18,891 bases of DNA from an uncultured Eubacteriales bacterium (GCA_934667845.1 CAKUMQ010000052.1:1-18891), one strand, 5' to 3'; numbered from the stretch's first letter, positions 1 through 7,705 are shown. Numbers and translations: made by a program. The notes: a model not told the origin generated them from the letters alone.

Positions 1-76
1 TTCGTTTATTATTTCCAAAGTTGCAGGAAAACCCCTGCTCTCGCTCCTTGAAAGCATGGGTTCTTTGACAGGCTGA
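1..76 (+). CDS. 3' end of an unidentified upstream gene (partial)
   Basis: The frame starting at base 2 stays open for 24 codons and ends at a TGA at 74-76. The visible residues end ...LLSLLESMGSLTG, which is too little to identify a family. A terminator-like hairpin begins three bases after the stop and is followed by a T-rich stretch, the usual arrangement at the end of a gene. I infer a plus-strand gene whose body lies to the left of the window. The open frame is short and could be chance, so confidence is low. Confidence 0.35.
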   Translation, partial: SFIISKVAGKPLLSLLESMGSLTG

Positions 77-79
77 AGC

Positions 80-112
80 GCCCACCGGCAAAAAGCCGGT
101 GGGCATTGTTCG
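80..112 (+). terminator. Intrinsic terminator, possibly bidirectional
   Basis: A perfect 10-bp stem (GCCCACCGGC at 80-89, GCCGGTGGGC at 95-104) encloses an AAAAA loop. It is followed on the plus strand by ATTGTTCGTTTTC. It lies directly after the open frame that ends at 76 and 40 bases beyond the end of the minus-strand regulator gene, so it could serve both converging transcripts. The T-rich tail is better on the plus strand. Confidence 0.65.
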
Positions 113-143
113 TTTTCGGGCTGACGGGAGCGGGAGGACGGGA

Positions 144-1025
144 TCATTTTTCCGCCGCCTCTTTTTCGCCGGAGCGGAAGGTGAGCGGGGTGACGCCGGT
201 CTCCTTTTTGAACACGCGGCAGAAATAGCTGATGTCGGGAAAACCGACCGCCTCGGCTACCTCCCGCACGGAGCTGTCCGTCTCGGACAGCAGGCGCTTT
301 GCCTCGCAGAGCCGCCGCTTTTGGATATATTTTCCGACGCTCTCCCCGCGCGAACGGGAGAACAGATGGGAAAGATAATATTTGTTCGCATAGCATTCCC
401 GCGCCAGATCCTCAAGGGTGATCTCCTCGGCATAGTGCGTGTCGATATAGGTGACGGCGGTATCCATGATCCGCCCCGAATCCAGCAGACTCTCGGCGTT
501 TTCGGTCTTGTTGATGAGCCGGAACAGGTACATCAGCAGTGTGCGCGACGTATTCTGGACGATCTCCATGTAAAACCGCTCTTTCTGCTCAAATTCGCGG
601 AGCAGGCTCGTAAACAGCTGATCAAACATGCCGTACAGCTCCCCGGCGGGAAAAATACAGCCGTAGGAGGGCGGGAGCAGCCAGTTCGGCGGCAGATCGG
701 TGATCTCCAGCTTGTCATAGGCGATAAAGCGCGCCTCCATCGGGTCGTCCCGGCTGCTTTTTTCGCAGTGGGAGACACCGGCGTTGTAGATCAGAATATC
801 GCCGGTGCCGACCTCGTACTCGGCTTCGCCGATCGTGGCGGTGCCGTGTCCGTCGGTGATAAACACCATTTCGAAAAATTCGTGGGCGTGCGGCTCCTCG
901 CGCCACCCGCCCTGTTTGTCGAGCGAGCCGACATAGAGCAGGCGCGGCTTGAGCTTGAAGGAATAATGCTTTTCCAACAGGTAATGCTGTCGTTGGTCGC
1001 TGTTGTACCGGTGTTTGATCTGCAT
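144..1025 (-). CDS. AraC-family transcriptional regulator (likely regulator of the fucose operon)
   Basis: This 293-residue protein has the standard AraC/XylS layout. The N-terminal half (about residues 20-120) is a cupin-type sugar-sensing domain with the motif PHAHEFFEMVFITDG. The C-terminal hundred residues (about 188-285) contain two helix-turn-helix motifs, including EEITLEDLARECYANKYYLSHLF and a second block with VREVAEAVGFPDISYFCRVFKKETG, the family hallmark. The start at 1025 has an AAGGAA ribosome site five bases upstream. The gene is divergent from the ABC transporter/fucI/fucU operon, with both promoters in the shared intergenic region. By position I infer that it senses L-fucose or a derivative and controls that operon, probably as an activator, as most sugar-type AraC proteins are. 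The family assignment is certain; the target is inferred from context only. Confidence 0.93.
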   Translation of the reverse strand: MQIKHRYNSDQRQHYLLEKHYSFKLKPRLLYVGSLDKQGGWREEPHAHEFFEMVFITDGHGTATIGEAEYEVGTGDILIYNAGVSHCEKSSRDDPMEARFIAYDKLEITDLPPNWLLPPSYGCIFPAGELYGMFDQLFTSLLREFEQKERFYMEIVQNTSRTLLMYLFRLINKTENAESLLDSGRIMDTAVTYIDTHYAEEITLEDLARECYANKYYLSHLFSRSRGESVGKYIQKRRLCEAKRLLSETDSSVREVAEAVGFPDISYFCRVFKKETGVTPLTFRSGEKEAAEK

Positions 1026-1087
1026 GGCAATTCCTTTCGGGGATCCCTGTGGATCCTGCGGAAAATGAGGACAAAAACCATGGTTCC

Positions 1088-1116
1088 TTTATACCATATT
1101 TAAAGAGAAAAGTCAA
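1088..1116 (-). promoter_or_regulatory. Promoter of the AraC-family regulator gene
   Basis: Read on the minus strand, TTGACT (1116-1111) and TATAAA (1093-1088) are separated by exactly 17 bases, a good sigma-A promoter. Transcription would start near 1081 and give a leader of about 55 bases before the regulator's start codon. Confidence 0.7.
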
Positions 1117-1171
1117 TGAATATATCGCAAATTAGGATTTTCTTGCGGTCAAAACACAACAAATGAGTCCC

Positions 1172-1199
1172 TTGTACTATTCGCCAAAAATGATAAAAT
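1172..1199 (+). promoter_or_regulatory. Promoter of the fucose ABC transporter/fucI/fucU operon
   Basis: TTGTAC (1172-1177) and TAAAAT (1194-1199) are 16 bases apart, a reasonable but weaker-than-consensus sigma-A promoter, as expected for an activator-dependent operon. It is the only good candidate between the divergent regulator promoter and the first transporter gene. A CGCAA-N12-TTGCG inverted repeat (1126-1147) lies just upstream, where an activator could bind. Confidence 0.5.
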
Positions 1200-1271
1200 A
1201 ATGACAAAAGCAACGGATGCAGACAAAAGTTTCTGAAGAAAATGACAACTCAGAAAGGACGTGAATCCGAA

Positions 1272-2774
1272 ATGGGCGAAGTGATCCTGAAAATGACCGG
1301 CATCGATAAACGCTTTTCGGGCGTTCATGCGCTGCGGTCGGTCCGTTTTGAACTTCGCGCCGGTGAGGTGCATGCGCTGATGGGAGAGAACGGCGCCGGA
1401 AAGTCCACGCTGATGAAAGTGCTTTGCGGTATTCACCAGCGGGACGCCGGAGAGATCGAGCTTTTCGGCAAGCCGGTCAATTTCTCTTCTATCGCGGAAT
1501 CGCAGGCGGCAGGGATCAGCATGATCCATCAGGAGCTGAACATGATGGCTCATCTGACCGTGGCGCAGAACATCTACATCGGACGCGAACCGAAAAAGGG
1601 CGGCATGTTTATCGATGACCGCAGGATGGTGCAGGATGCAAAGGCGCTGTTTCAGCGCATCGGCATCCGCATCGACCCGACCGTGCGGCTCGGGTCGCTG
1701 ACGGTCGGCAAGCAGCAGATGGTGGAGATCGCCAAGGCAATCTCGCGGGATTCCAAGCTGCTGATCCTCGATGAGCCGACGGCGGCGCTGACGCAGCCGG
1801 AGGTCGAGGAGCTGTTTACGATCATGAACGACCTGCGCAAAAAGGGTATCGGCATGATCTACATCTCCCACCGTATGGACGAGATCGAACGAATCTCCGA
1901 CCGTGTGACGGTGATGCGCGACGGCGAGTACGTCGGCACGCTCAACACCCGCGATACCTCAAAGGATGAGATTGTGCAGATGATGGTCGGGCGCGTGATC
2001 TACGGCGGGCAGAAGGAAAAAAGCCTGGTCGCGCCGGACGCGCCGACCGCCCTCGAGGTGCGGCACCTAAACAGCGGCAACACGCTCAAAGATGTCAGCT
2101 TTACACTCAAAAAGGGCGAGATCCTCGGCTTTGCCGGGCTGATGGGCGCCGGACGCACCGAACTGGCGCGTGCCATATTCGGCGCGGACAAATTTGATTC
2201 CGGCGAGGTGCTGGTCAACGGCGAGCCGGTGCGGATCAAGTCGCCGGAGGCGGCGGTGAAGCACGGGATATGCTACCTCTCCGAGGACCGCAAGCAGTAC
2301 GGGCTGATGCTTATCAAATCCGTGGCGGAAAACACGGTTTTGGCTTCGCTCGACGATTACATCCATGCCGGATGGATCTCGGATGCGGAGATCCGCCGTT
2401 CCGCCGAGCAGGTCAACGCCACGCTGCGGACAAAGACCCCTTCGATGGAGCAGGCGGTCAAGAATCTGTCGGGCGGCAACCAGCAGAAGGTCATTGTGGC
2501 GCGCTGGCTTTTGAAGGACTGCGATATCTTCATTTTCGACGAGCCGACCCGCGGTATCGACATCGGCGCAAAAAGCGAGATGTACGACCTGATGGCGCGG
2601 TTGGCTTCCGAGGGCAAATCCATCATCATGATCTCCTCGGAGCTTGCCGAGATCCAGCGGCTCTCCGACCGTGTGATGGTCATGTGCGAAGGGCGCGTGA
2701 CGGCTGATCTGCCGATCGAGGGCCTGACGCAGGAAGAGATCATGAAATTTGCGACGATGCGGGAATCCGCTTGA
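1272..2774 (+). CDS. Sugar ABC transporter ATP-binding protein (RbsA/MglA type, two nucleotide-binding domains)
   Basis: This 500-residue protein has two fused ATPase domains, the pattern of monosaccharide transporters such as RbsA, MglA and XylG. Domain 1 has Walker A GENGAGKST (residues 38-46), the signature-like LTVGKQQMVEIAKA and Walker B LLILDEPTAAL. Domain 2 has the degenerate Walker A GLMGAGRTEL typical of this family, the signature LSGGNQQKVIVARWL and Walker B IFIFDEPTRGIDIG. I chose the ATG at 1272 because family members begin with a short segment leading into the conserved FxGVxAL stretch. AAAGGA at 1254-1259 can serve as ribosome site, although 12 bases away. An upstream in-frame ATG at 1242 has poorer support. 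It is the first gene of the operon and would energise the permease and binding protein that follow. L-fucose as substrate is inferred from the adjacent fucI and fucU. Confidence 0.95.
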   Translation: MGEVILKMTGIDKRFSGVHALRSVRFELRAGEVHALMGENGAGKSTLMKVLCGIHQRDAGEIELFGKPVNFSSIAESQAAGISMIHQELNMMAHLTVAQNIYIGREPKKGGMFIDDRRMVQDAKALFQRIGIRIDPTVRLGSLTVGKQQMVEIAKAISRDSKLLILDEPTAALTQPEVEELFTIMNDLRKKGIGMIYISHRMDEIERISDRVTVMRDGEYVGTLNTRDTSKDEIVQMMVGRVIYGGQKEKSLVAPDAPTALEVRHLNSGNTLKDVSFTLKKGEILGFAGLMGAGRTELARAIFGADKFDSGEVLVNGEPVRIKSPEAAVKHGICYLSEDRKQYGLMLIKSVAENTVLASLDDYIHAGWISDAEIRRSAEQVNATLRTKTPSMEQAVKNLSGGNQQKVIVARWLLKDCDIFIFDEPTRGIDIGAKSEMYDLMARLASEGKSIIMISSELAEIQRLSDRVMVMCEGRVTADLPIEGLTQEEIMKFATMRESA

Positions 2775-2818
2775 GACAGGGATGACCCGATTAGATTGAA
2801 AAAGCAGGAGGTCTGGAT

Positions 2819-4048
2819 ATGGAAAACCAAGTCAAGCTGACGGCGGCGCGTCAACTGCGCCGTCAGGGCGTCCGGCTTCGGGAGACGGTCGCCACCAAGG
2901 GCAAGCAGAACATGATCATCGTCCTGGCGCTTGTGGCGCTGATTGCGGTGTTCTACATTCTCAACCCGAATTTCCTGAAAACATACAATATCGTCAGTAT
3001 GGCGCAGAGCCTCGCGCCCTATGCCGTGCTGGCACTCGGCGTCACCTTCGTGATCGCGACCGGCGGCATTGACCTCTCGATCGGCACGGTGTGTATCGCC
3101 TCGTCGGTCATCGCCGGACACATGTTCGAGAAAAACCTCGTGCCGCTGTGGGCGGTTATTCCGCTGATGATCGCGATCGGCGCGCTGTTCGGTCTGATCA
3201 ACGGTCTGCTGGTGGCAAAGCTCAAGGTGCCGGCGTTTATCGCCACGCTTGGCACGATGATGCTTTCCCGCGGACTCAGCGCCATCATCGTCGCCGTGCC
3301 GAACATCTTCTATCCGACCGGCAGTTGGTTCAACAAGGTGTTCTCGAATTACAACAAATTCCCCGTCGGTCTGATCTGGGTGATCGGTCTGATGCTCCTG
3401 TGCATGTACCTGATGTACAAAAACCGCGTTGGCCGCTATATCCTCGCTATCGGCAGCAATGAGGAAGCCACCCGCCTGTCCGGTATCAACACCGACAAGT
3501 ATAAGATGCTCGCCTATCTGTTCAGCGGCATCGGCGCCGGTGTGGCGGCGATCTTCTGGTCGGCTTCGTTCACCACGGTTGCGGCAGCCACCGGCAACGG
3601 CTATGAACTGGACGCCATCGCCGGTGTGTATATCGGCGGCACGAGCGCAGCGGGCGGCATCGCCTCCGTTGCCGGCTCGGTGATCGGCAGTGTGATGCTG
3701 GTCGTGATCCGCAGCGGTCTGAACTTTGTGCTGGCGCGCTTCAACCTCAACGTCAACGCGACGTATGTCACCTATGTGCTGACCGGTATCATCGTGGTCG
3801 CCGCCGTGCTGATGGATATCGTGAAGAACAACAACGCCAACCGTGTGAAGGCGGAGACCCCGGCGCAGGCTGCCAAGCGGCACTACCGTGAGACGGTTGC
3901 CGACATCGAAAGCCGTCTGGATATCGCCTGTTCCGATCCCGCGCTCTCCGCCGAGCAGCGGAAGGCACAGATCGGGGCGCTGCAGCAGGAAAAAGCAGCG
4001 GCGAAAGCGGCATACGCCGAGAAAAAGGCGGAGACCGCCAAGGCGTAA
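2819..4048 (+). CDS. Sugar ABC transporter permease (RbsC/MglC type) with charged C-terminal tail
   Basis: This 409-residue membrane protein belongs to the branched-chain/monosaccharide permease family. It has many hydrophobic helices between about residues 30 and 340 and the diagnostic motif ATGGIDLSIGT. AGGAGGT lies six bases before the start. It would form the membrane channel driven by the ATPase encoded 44 bases upstream and fed by the lipoprotein encoded downstream. The odd part is the last 65 or so residues: after the final membrane helix the chain continues into a highly charged Ala/Lys/Glu/Gln-rich, coiled-coil-like tail (from about residue 343, for example QQEKAAAKAAYAEKKAE). Ordinary RbsC-type proteins end soon after the last helix. 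The tail should be cytoplasmic. Its role is unknown. Confidence 0.94.
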   Translation: MENQVKLTAARQLRRQGVRLRETVATKGKQNMIIVLALVALIAVFYILNPNFLKTYNIVSMAQSLAPYAVLALGVTFVIATGGIDLSIGTVCIASSVIAGHMFEKNLVPLWAVIPLMIAIGALFGLINGLLVAKLKVPAFIATLGTMMLSRGLSAIIVAVPNIFYPTGSWFNKVFSNYNKFPVGLIWVIGLMLLCMYLMYKNRVGRYILAIGSNEEATRLSGINTDKYKMLAYLFSGIGAGVAAIFWSASFTTVAAATGNGYELDAIAGVYIGGTSAAGGIASVAGSVIGSVMLVVIRSGLNFVLARFNLNVNATYVTYVLTGIIVVAAVLMDIVKNNNANRVKAETPAQAAKRHYRETVADIESRLDIACSDPALSAEQRKAQIGALQQEKAAAKAAYAEKKAETAKA

Positions 4049-4067
4049 GCGTATTTTCAGGAGACCC

Positions 4068-4086
4068 GACCCCCGCAGAGGGGGTC
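4068..4086 (+). other. Intercistronic mRNA hairpin before the binding-protein gene
   Basis: GACCCCC (4068-4074) and GGGGGTC (4080-4086) form a perfect 7-bp stem with a five-base loop. No U-tract follows, so it is not a normal terminator. Its place between the permease and binding-protein genes is typical of hairpins that protect the 5' end of a processed, highly expressed binding-protein message. That role is inference. Confidence 0.5.
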
Positions 4087-4125
4087 TGATTAAGGACCCA
4101 TATAAATTTAAAGGAGGAACCCCGA

Positions 4126-5169
4126 ATGAAACAGTTCAAAAAAGTCGTTCTCCCTGTCCTGTGCGTCGTCGCACTGCTGGCTTTGTGCCTGGCCGGCTGC
4201 TCGACCGGTGAAGCGAGCAAGACCGTCGCCGTCGTTGCCAAAGGCGAGTCCCATGCGTTTTGGCAGTCCGTAAAAGCCGGCGCTGTGGCTGCCGGTGAGA
4301 AATACGGGTACAAGGTGACGTTCCAGGGACCCGCGAGCGAGTCTGCGAAGGATCTGCCCTCTCAGAAGGAGATGGTCAGCACCGCGCTGAACAACAGCCC
4401 GGCGGCTATGGTGCTCGGCACCATCGGCGAGGGCTTTGTGGACAGCCTGTCCCAGGCGTTTGACGAGAAGATCCCGGTCGTGCAGTTCGACAGCGGTATC
4501 TGGGCGAACGACATTGCCGCTCTGGACAAGGCGAACAAGAACCCGATCGTCTCCTCGGTTGCGACGAGCAACGAGCTGGCTGCCGGACTGGCTGCCGAGA
4601 AGTTCTTTGAGGTCATCAAGAGCGAGATCGCCGCTTCCGAAGGCGGCTATGTCGTCGGTATCATCCAGCACGACGAGACCCAGACCGGTATTGACCGCGC
4701 GGGCGGCTTTGAGAAGAAATTCAAGGAGCTGGCGGACGCGGACAGCTCCACGGCGGGCAAATACACGATCGTCAAGGAAGTGAAGCCGGGCGACGCCGAT
4801 CAGGCGTACAAGACCGCTCTCGAGGCACTGTATGAAAAAGGTGTCAAGGCGATCTTCATGAGCAATGAGGGCGTTGTGAAGCAGGTTTACGATGCGATCG
4901 GCGCGGCGGGCAGCAAATACGACGCGATCAAATTCTGCGGCTTTGATGCCGGCACGAAGCAGATCGAGTGGATGAAGAAAACGACCGGACCGAAGCTGGT
5001 CGGCGCTGTGGCGCAGGATTCCTATCAGATCGGCTATCAGGCGGTCGAACAGGCGATCAATGCTGCCGAGGGCAAGGACGTGACCGCTACCGTCGCCATC
5101 GCGGGCGCGTGGTGGAACAGCGAGAACGTGGACGAGATGGTGAAGAACAATCTCGTGTACGAGGGCTGA
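4126..5169 (+). CDS. Sugar ABC transporter substrate-binding lipoprotein (probable L-fucose-binding protein)
   Basis: This 347-residue protein starts with a lipoprotein signal peptide: basic MKQFKK, a hydrophobic stretch, and the lipobox LAGC with Cys25 as the lipidated residue. The mature part is a periplasmic-binding-protein fold of the ribose/galactose type, beginning TVAVVAKGESHAFWQSVKAG, with the hinge-type motifs AAMVLGTI, IPVVQFDSG and IKFCGFDAGTKQIEW. AAGGAGG at 4111-4117 is eight bases before the start, among the best ribosome sites in the window. This and the hairpins on both sides fit the usual need for more binding protein than permease. The protein would be anchored outside the membrane and deliver sugar to the permease encoded just upstream. 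The exact sugar is inferred from fucI/fucU. Confidence 0.94.
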   Translation: MKQFKKVVLPVLCVVALLALCLAGCSTGEASKTVAVVAKGESHAFWQSVKAGAVAAGEKYGYKVTFQGPASESAKDLPSQKEMVSTALNNSPAAMVLGTIGEGFVDSLSQAFDEKIPVVQFDSGIWANDIAALDKANKNPIVSSVATSNELAAGLAAEKFFEVIKSEIAASEGGYVVGIIQHDETQTGIDRAGGFEKKFKELADADSSTAGKYTIVKEVKPGDADQAYKTALEALYEKGVKAIFMSNEGVVKQVYDAIGAAGSKYDAIKFCGFDAGTKQIEWMKKTTGPKLVGAVAQDSYQIGYQAVEQAINAAEGKDVTATVAIAGAWWNSENVDEMVKNNLVYEG

Positions 5170-5198
5170 TCTGAAACCGGAAACAGTCAAAATTGATT

Positions 5199-5239
5199 GA
5201 GCCGGCCGCACGCACGTCACCGTGTGGCGCGGCCGGCTC
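5199..5239 (+). other. Strong GC-rich hairpin between binding-protein gene and fucI
   Basis: GAGCCGGCCGC (5199-5209) pairs perfectly with GCGGCCGGCTC (5229-5239), and further pairing inside (CACG/CGTG) extends the stem. No U-tract follows. It may protect the 3' end of the binding-protein message or partly reduce transcription into fucI and fucU. A second, smaller hairpin follows at 5262-5279. Confidence 0.6.
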
Positions 5240-5261
5240 GCGCTCTGTCATGACACAAAAG

Positions 5262-5279
5262 GCCGAAGTCATTTTCGGC
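5262..5279 (+). other. Small hairpin in the fucI leader
   Basis: GCCGAA (5262-5267) and TTCGGC (5274-5279) form a 6-bp stem with a six-base loop, between the larger hairpin and the fucI ribosome site. There is no U-tract and its function is unknown. Confidence 0.35.
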
Positions 5280-5311
5280 AAAACAGGTTCATTTTGAGGG
5301 AGGAATCATCC

Positions 5312-7096
5312 ATGCTTTATCCGAAGATCGGCATTCGCCCCGCCATTGACGGCCGCTGGGGCGGTGTACGCGAGGGACTTGAAGAACAGACCATGGCGAT
5401 GGCGAAAAGCGCTGCGGCGCTGATTTCCGAAAATGTGCGCTATCCCGACGGCACGCCCGTGCAGTGCGTGATCGGCTGCACGACCATCGGCGGCGGCGCA
5501 GAGGCGGCGCGCGTGGCGGATCAGTTTGCCACGGAAAATGTGGTCGCGACGCTGACCGTGACCCCCTGCTGGTGCTACGGCACAGAGACGTTTGACATGG
5601 ATCCGCAGACCATTAAGGCGGTCTGGGGCTTTAACGGGACCGAGCGCCCCGGCGCGGTGTACTTAGCGGCGGTGCTGGCGGCTCACGCCCAGCGCGGTCT
5701 GCCCGCCTTCTCCATCTACGGCCATGATGTGCAGGATCGCGATGACCAAAGCATCCCGGCGGACGTTGCGGAAAAGATCCTGCGGTTTGCCCGCTGCGCG
5801 GCGGCGGTCGGCTGGATGAAGAACAAGGCGTATGTCAATGTCGGCGCGGTCGCGATGGGCATTGCCGGCAGCTTCTGCGACGCCTCCGTGCTGCAGAAAT
5901 ATTTCGGCATCCGCGCCGAGTGGGTGGATGAGGTGGAGATCCTCCGCCGCATGCAGCTCGGCATCTATGACGCCGAGGAATACGAAAAGGCGCTTGCCTG
6001 GGTCAAGGCGAACTGCCCCGAGGGCTTTGACAAAAACGCCGCCAAGACCTTCCCGGCAGTCATCACAAAGTCGAAGGTCGTCCCGCCCGACAAGGATTGG
6101 GAGTTTATCGTCAAGATGACGCTGATCCTGCGGGATATCCTCTACGGCAATGAGAAGCTCGACGAGATGGGCTGGCACGAGGAGGCGCTCGGCCGCAATG
6201 CGGTCGCCGGCGGCTTCCAGGGACAGCGGCAGTGGACCGACTGGCTGCCGAATGCCGACTTCTCCGAGGCGATTCTGGCATCCACCTTTGACTGGAACGG
6301 CAGAAAGGCGCCGACCCCCTTTGCCACCGAAAACGACACCTGCAACGGCATTTCGATGATGCTCGGCTCATTGGTCAGCCATACGGCGCCCTGCTTCCAC
6401 GATGTGCGCACCTACTGGAGCCCCGAGGCGTGCGAGCGCGTGACGGGACACCGTCCCGACGGCGTCGCCGAAAACGGCTTTATCCACCTCATCAACTCCG
6501 GCGCAACGGCACTTGACGGCAGCGGCGCGGCGAAAAATGCCGCAGGCGAGGGCTGCATGAAGCCGTTCTGGGAGATGACCGACAGCGACGTGTCCGCCTG
6601 CCTGAAGGCGACTGACTGGTGCCGCGCGGACTACGAATACTTCCGCGGCGGCGGCTTCTCGAGCCACTTCCGCTGCCGTGCCGAGATGCCGGTGACCATG
6701 CTGCGCTTCAACATTGTCGAGGGCATCGGGCCTGTGCTGCAGATTGCTGAGGGATATACCGCCGATCTGCCGGACGAGATCCACAAGACGATCGACGCCC
6801 GCACAGATCCCACCTGGCCGACGACGTGGTTCTGCCCGCGTCTGACCGGCAAGGGAGCCTTTACGGATGTGTACAGCGTCATGGCGAACTGGGGCGCCAA
6901 CCACGGCGTGACCGTGTATGGGCATGTCGGCGCGGATCTGATCACGCTGGCTTCGATGCTCCGTATCCCCGTGACCATGCACAACGTGCCGGACGAGCAG
7001 ATCACCCGTCCGCACACCTGGGCGGCGTTCGGCACGGAGGATACCCAGGCCGCCGACTATGCGGCGTGCCGCGAATACGGTCCGCTCTACGGCTGA
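5312..7096 (+). CDS. fucI: L-fucose isomerase
   Basis: This 594-residue protein, close to the 591 of the E. coli enzyme, converts L-fucose to L-fuculose in the cytoplasm; such enzymes often also accept D-arabinose. It carries the family's conserved blocks from end to end: PKIGIRPAIDGRWGGVREGL at the N-terminus, VTPCWCYGTETFDMDP, GFNGTERPGAVYLAA, FSIYGHDVQD, AVAGGFQGQR, EAILASTFDWNG, ATEND, FRGGGFSSHF, GPVLQIAEG and VMANWGANHGV. The EAIL, ATEND and ANHG blocks hold the acidic and histidine metal ligands of the family and look intact. The start at 5312 is fixed by GGGAGGA seven bases upstream and by alignment to the E. coli N-terminus. The same frame is open upstream to 5222 but that part contains the leader hairpins. 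The neighbouring transporter and mutarotase support fucose catabolism. No kinase or aldolase gene is nearby. Confidence 0.97.
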   Translation: MLYPKIGIRPAIDGRWGGVREGLEEQTMAMAKSAAALISENVRYPDGTPVQCVIGCTTIGGGAEAARVADQFATENVVATLTVTPCWCYGTETFDMDPQTIKAVWGFNGTERPGAVYLAAVLAAHAQRGLPAFSIYGHDVQDRDDQSIPADVAEKILRFARCAAAVGWMKNKAYVNVGAVAMGIAGSFCDASVLQKYFGIRAEWVDEVEILRRMQLGIYDAEEYEKALAWVKANCPEGFDKNAAKTFPAVITKSKVVPPDKDWEFIVKMTLILRDILYGNEKLDEMGWHEEALGRNAVAGGFQGQRQWTDWLPNADFSEAILASTFDWNGRKAPTPFATENDTCNGISMMLGSLVSHTAPCFHDVRTYWSPEACERVTGHRPDGVAENGFIHLINSGATALDGSGAAKNAAGEGCMKPFWEMTDSDVSACLKATDWCRADYEYFRGGGFSSHFRCRAEMPVTMLRFNIVEGIGPVLQIAEGYTADLPDEIHKTIDARTDPTWPTTWFCPRLTGKGAFTDVYSVMANWGANHGVTVYGHVGADLITLASMLRIPVTMHNVPDEQITRPHTWAAFGTEDTQAADYAACREYGPLYG

Positions 7097-7111
7097 CCGG
7101 GAGGTAGCTCC

Positions 7112-7546
7112 ATGCTGAAAAATCTGTCCCCGCTGCTCACGCCGGAGCTGCTGAAGATCCTCTGCGAAATGGGGCACGGCGATGAGATCGTGATCGCGGA
7201 CGGCAATTTTCCCGCCGCGGCGCTGCATGACCGCGTCGTGCGGCTGGATGCCCACGGCGGCACAGAGGTGCTGCGCGCGGTGATGTCGGTGCTGCCGCTT
7301 GACAGCTACTCCGATCCGAACGCCATGCTGATGGAGGTTGTGCCGGGCGATCCGGTCGAGACCCCGATCTGGGATGAATACGCCGCTGTGCTTCACGCAT
7401 CGGAGGGGGATGTCGCCCGCATCGGCCATATCGAGCGGTTTGCGTTTTATGAGCGCGCCCGGCATGCCTATGCCGTCATTGCGACCGGGGAGACGGCGCT
7501 GTACGCCAATCTGATCCTGAAAAAAGGCGTGATCCTCCCCCAATAA
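7112..7546 (+). CDS. fucU: L-fucose mutarotase
   Basis: This 144-residue protein belongs to the RbsD/FucU family and interconverts the alpha and beta anomers of L-fucose, supplying the form used by the isomerase. It opens LKNLSPLLTPELLKILCEMG like E. coli FucU, followed by HGDEIVIADGNFPA, which contains the conserved His22 and Asp24. It also has LDSYSDPNAMLMEVV and the C-terminal RFAFYERARHAYAVIATGE and YANLILKKGV blocks that mark FucU rather than RbsD. GGGAGGT is six bases before the start and the gene begins 15 bases after fucI, so the two are surely co-transcribed. It is the last gene of the operon. Confidence 0.96.
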   Translation: MLKNLSPLLTPELLKILCEMGHGDEIVIADGNFPAAALHDRVVRLDAHGGTEVLRAVMSVLPLDSYSDPNAMLMEVVPGDPVETPIWDEYAAVLHASEGDVARIGHIERFAFYERARHAYAVIATGETALYANLILKKGVILPQ

Positions 7547-7578
7547 CTGGCTTTCTTCTTACTCCTCTTTTTCTCTCT

Positions 7579-7624
7579 CAGGAATTCGGCCGTCCGACCC
7601 GTTCGGACGGTCGATTCCTGTTAT
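7579..7624 (+). terminator. Probable terminator of the fucose operon
   Basis: A long imperfect stem starts 32 bases after fucU: CAGGAAT (7579-7585) pairs with ATTCCTG (7614-7620), with an inner perfect CCGTCCGA/TCGGACGG around a short loop. Only TTAT follows, so the U-tract is poor. The bases before the stem are pyrimidine-rich. It is the only candidate terminator between fucU and the next promoter at 7644. Confidence 0.5.
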
Positions 7625-7643
7625 CTGCCGGTCTGCAAAACAA

Positions 7644-7672
7644 TTGACAATTTCTTTGCGGTGCGGTATACT
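7644..7672 (+). promoter_or_regulatory. Promoter of the first CsoR-family gene, without operator
   Basis: TTGACA (7644-7649) and TATACT (7667-7672) are 17 bases apart, nearly a perfect sigma-A promoter. Transcription would start near 7679. This rules out the upstream GTG at 7661 as the start of the regulator, leaving ATG 7706 with its GGGAGG site. Unlike the two ATPase promoters in this window, it carries no ACCC/GGGT palindrome, so the regulator gene appears not to be autoregulated by that kind of site. Confidence 0.8.
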
Positions 7673-7705
7673 GTCTCTATTCTCTGGCTGCTGGGAGGCG
7701 GAACA

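Noticed and set aside
1242..1271. Ten-residue longer ABC ATPase starting at ATG 1242
   Set aside because: It has a weaker ribosome site and residues that do not match the family N-terminus. It is not excluded, only less likely.
2357..3883. Long minus-strand open frame opposite the ABC transporter genes
   Set aside because: The composition is His/Arg/Asp-rich without any domain, as expected for the antisense shadow of GC-rich coding sequence. There is no ribosome site and the plus-strand genes are certain.
5246..5255. TGTCATGACA palindrome as a catabolite-responsive or regulator site
   Set aside because: It does not fit the CcpA cre consensus, is only ten bases long and lies inside the operon leader, so chance is the simplest reading.
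5222..5311. Longer FucI starting at 5222
   Set aside because: The extension overlaps the intercistronic hairpins and has no homology to FucI. GGGAGGA and the E. coli N-terminus support ATG 5312.
7661..7705. Longer form of the first CsoR-family protein starting at GTG 7661
   Set aside because: The -10 box of its own promoter (7667-7672) lies inside this extension, and the extra residues do not resemble the family. GGGAGG supports ATG 7706.
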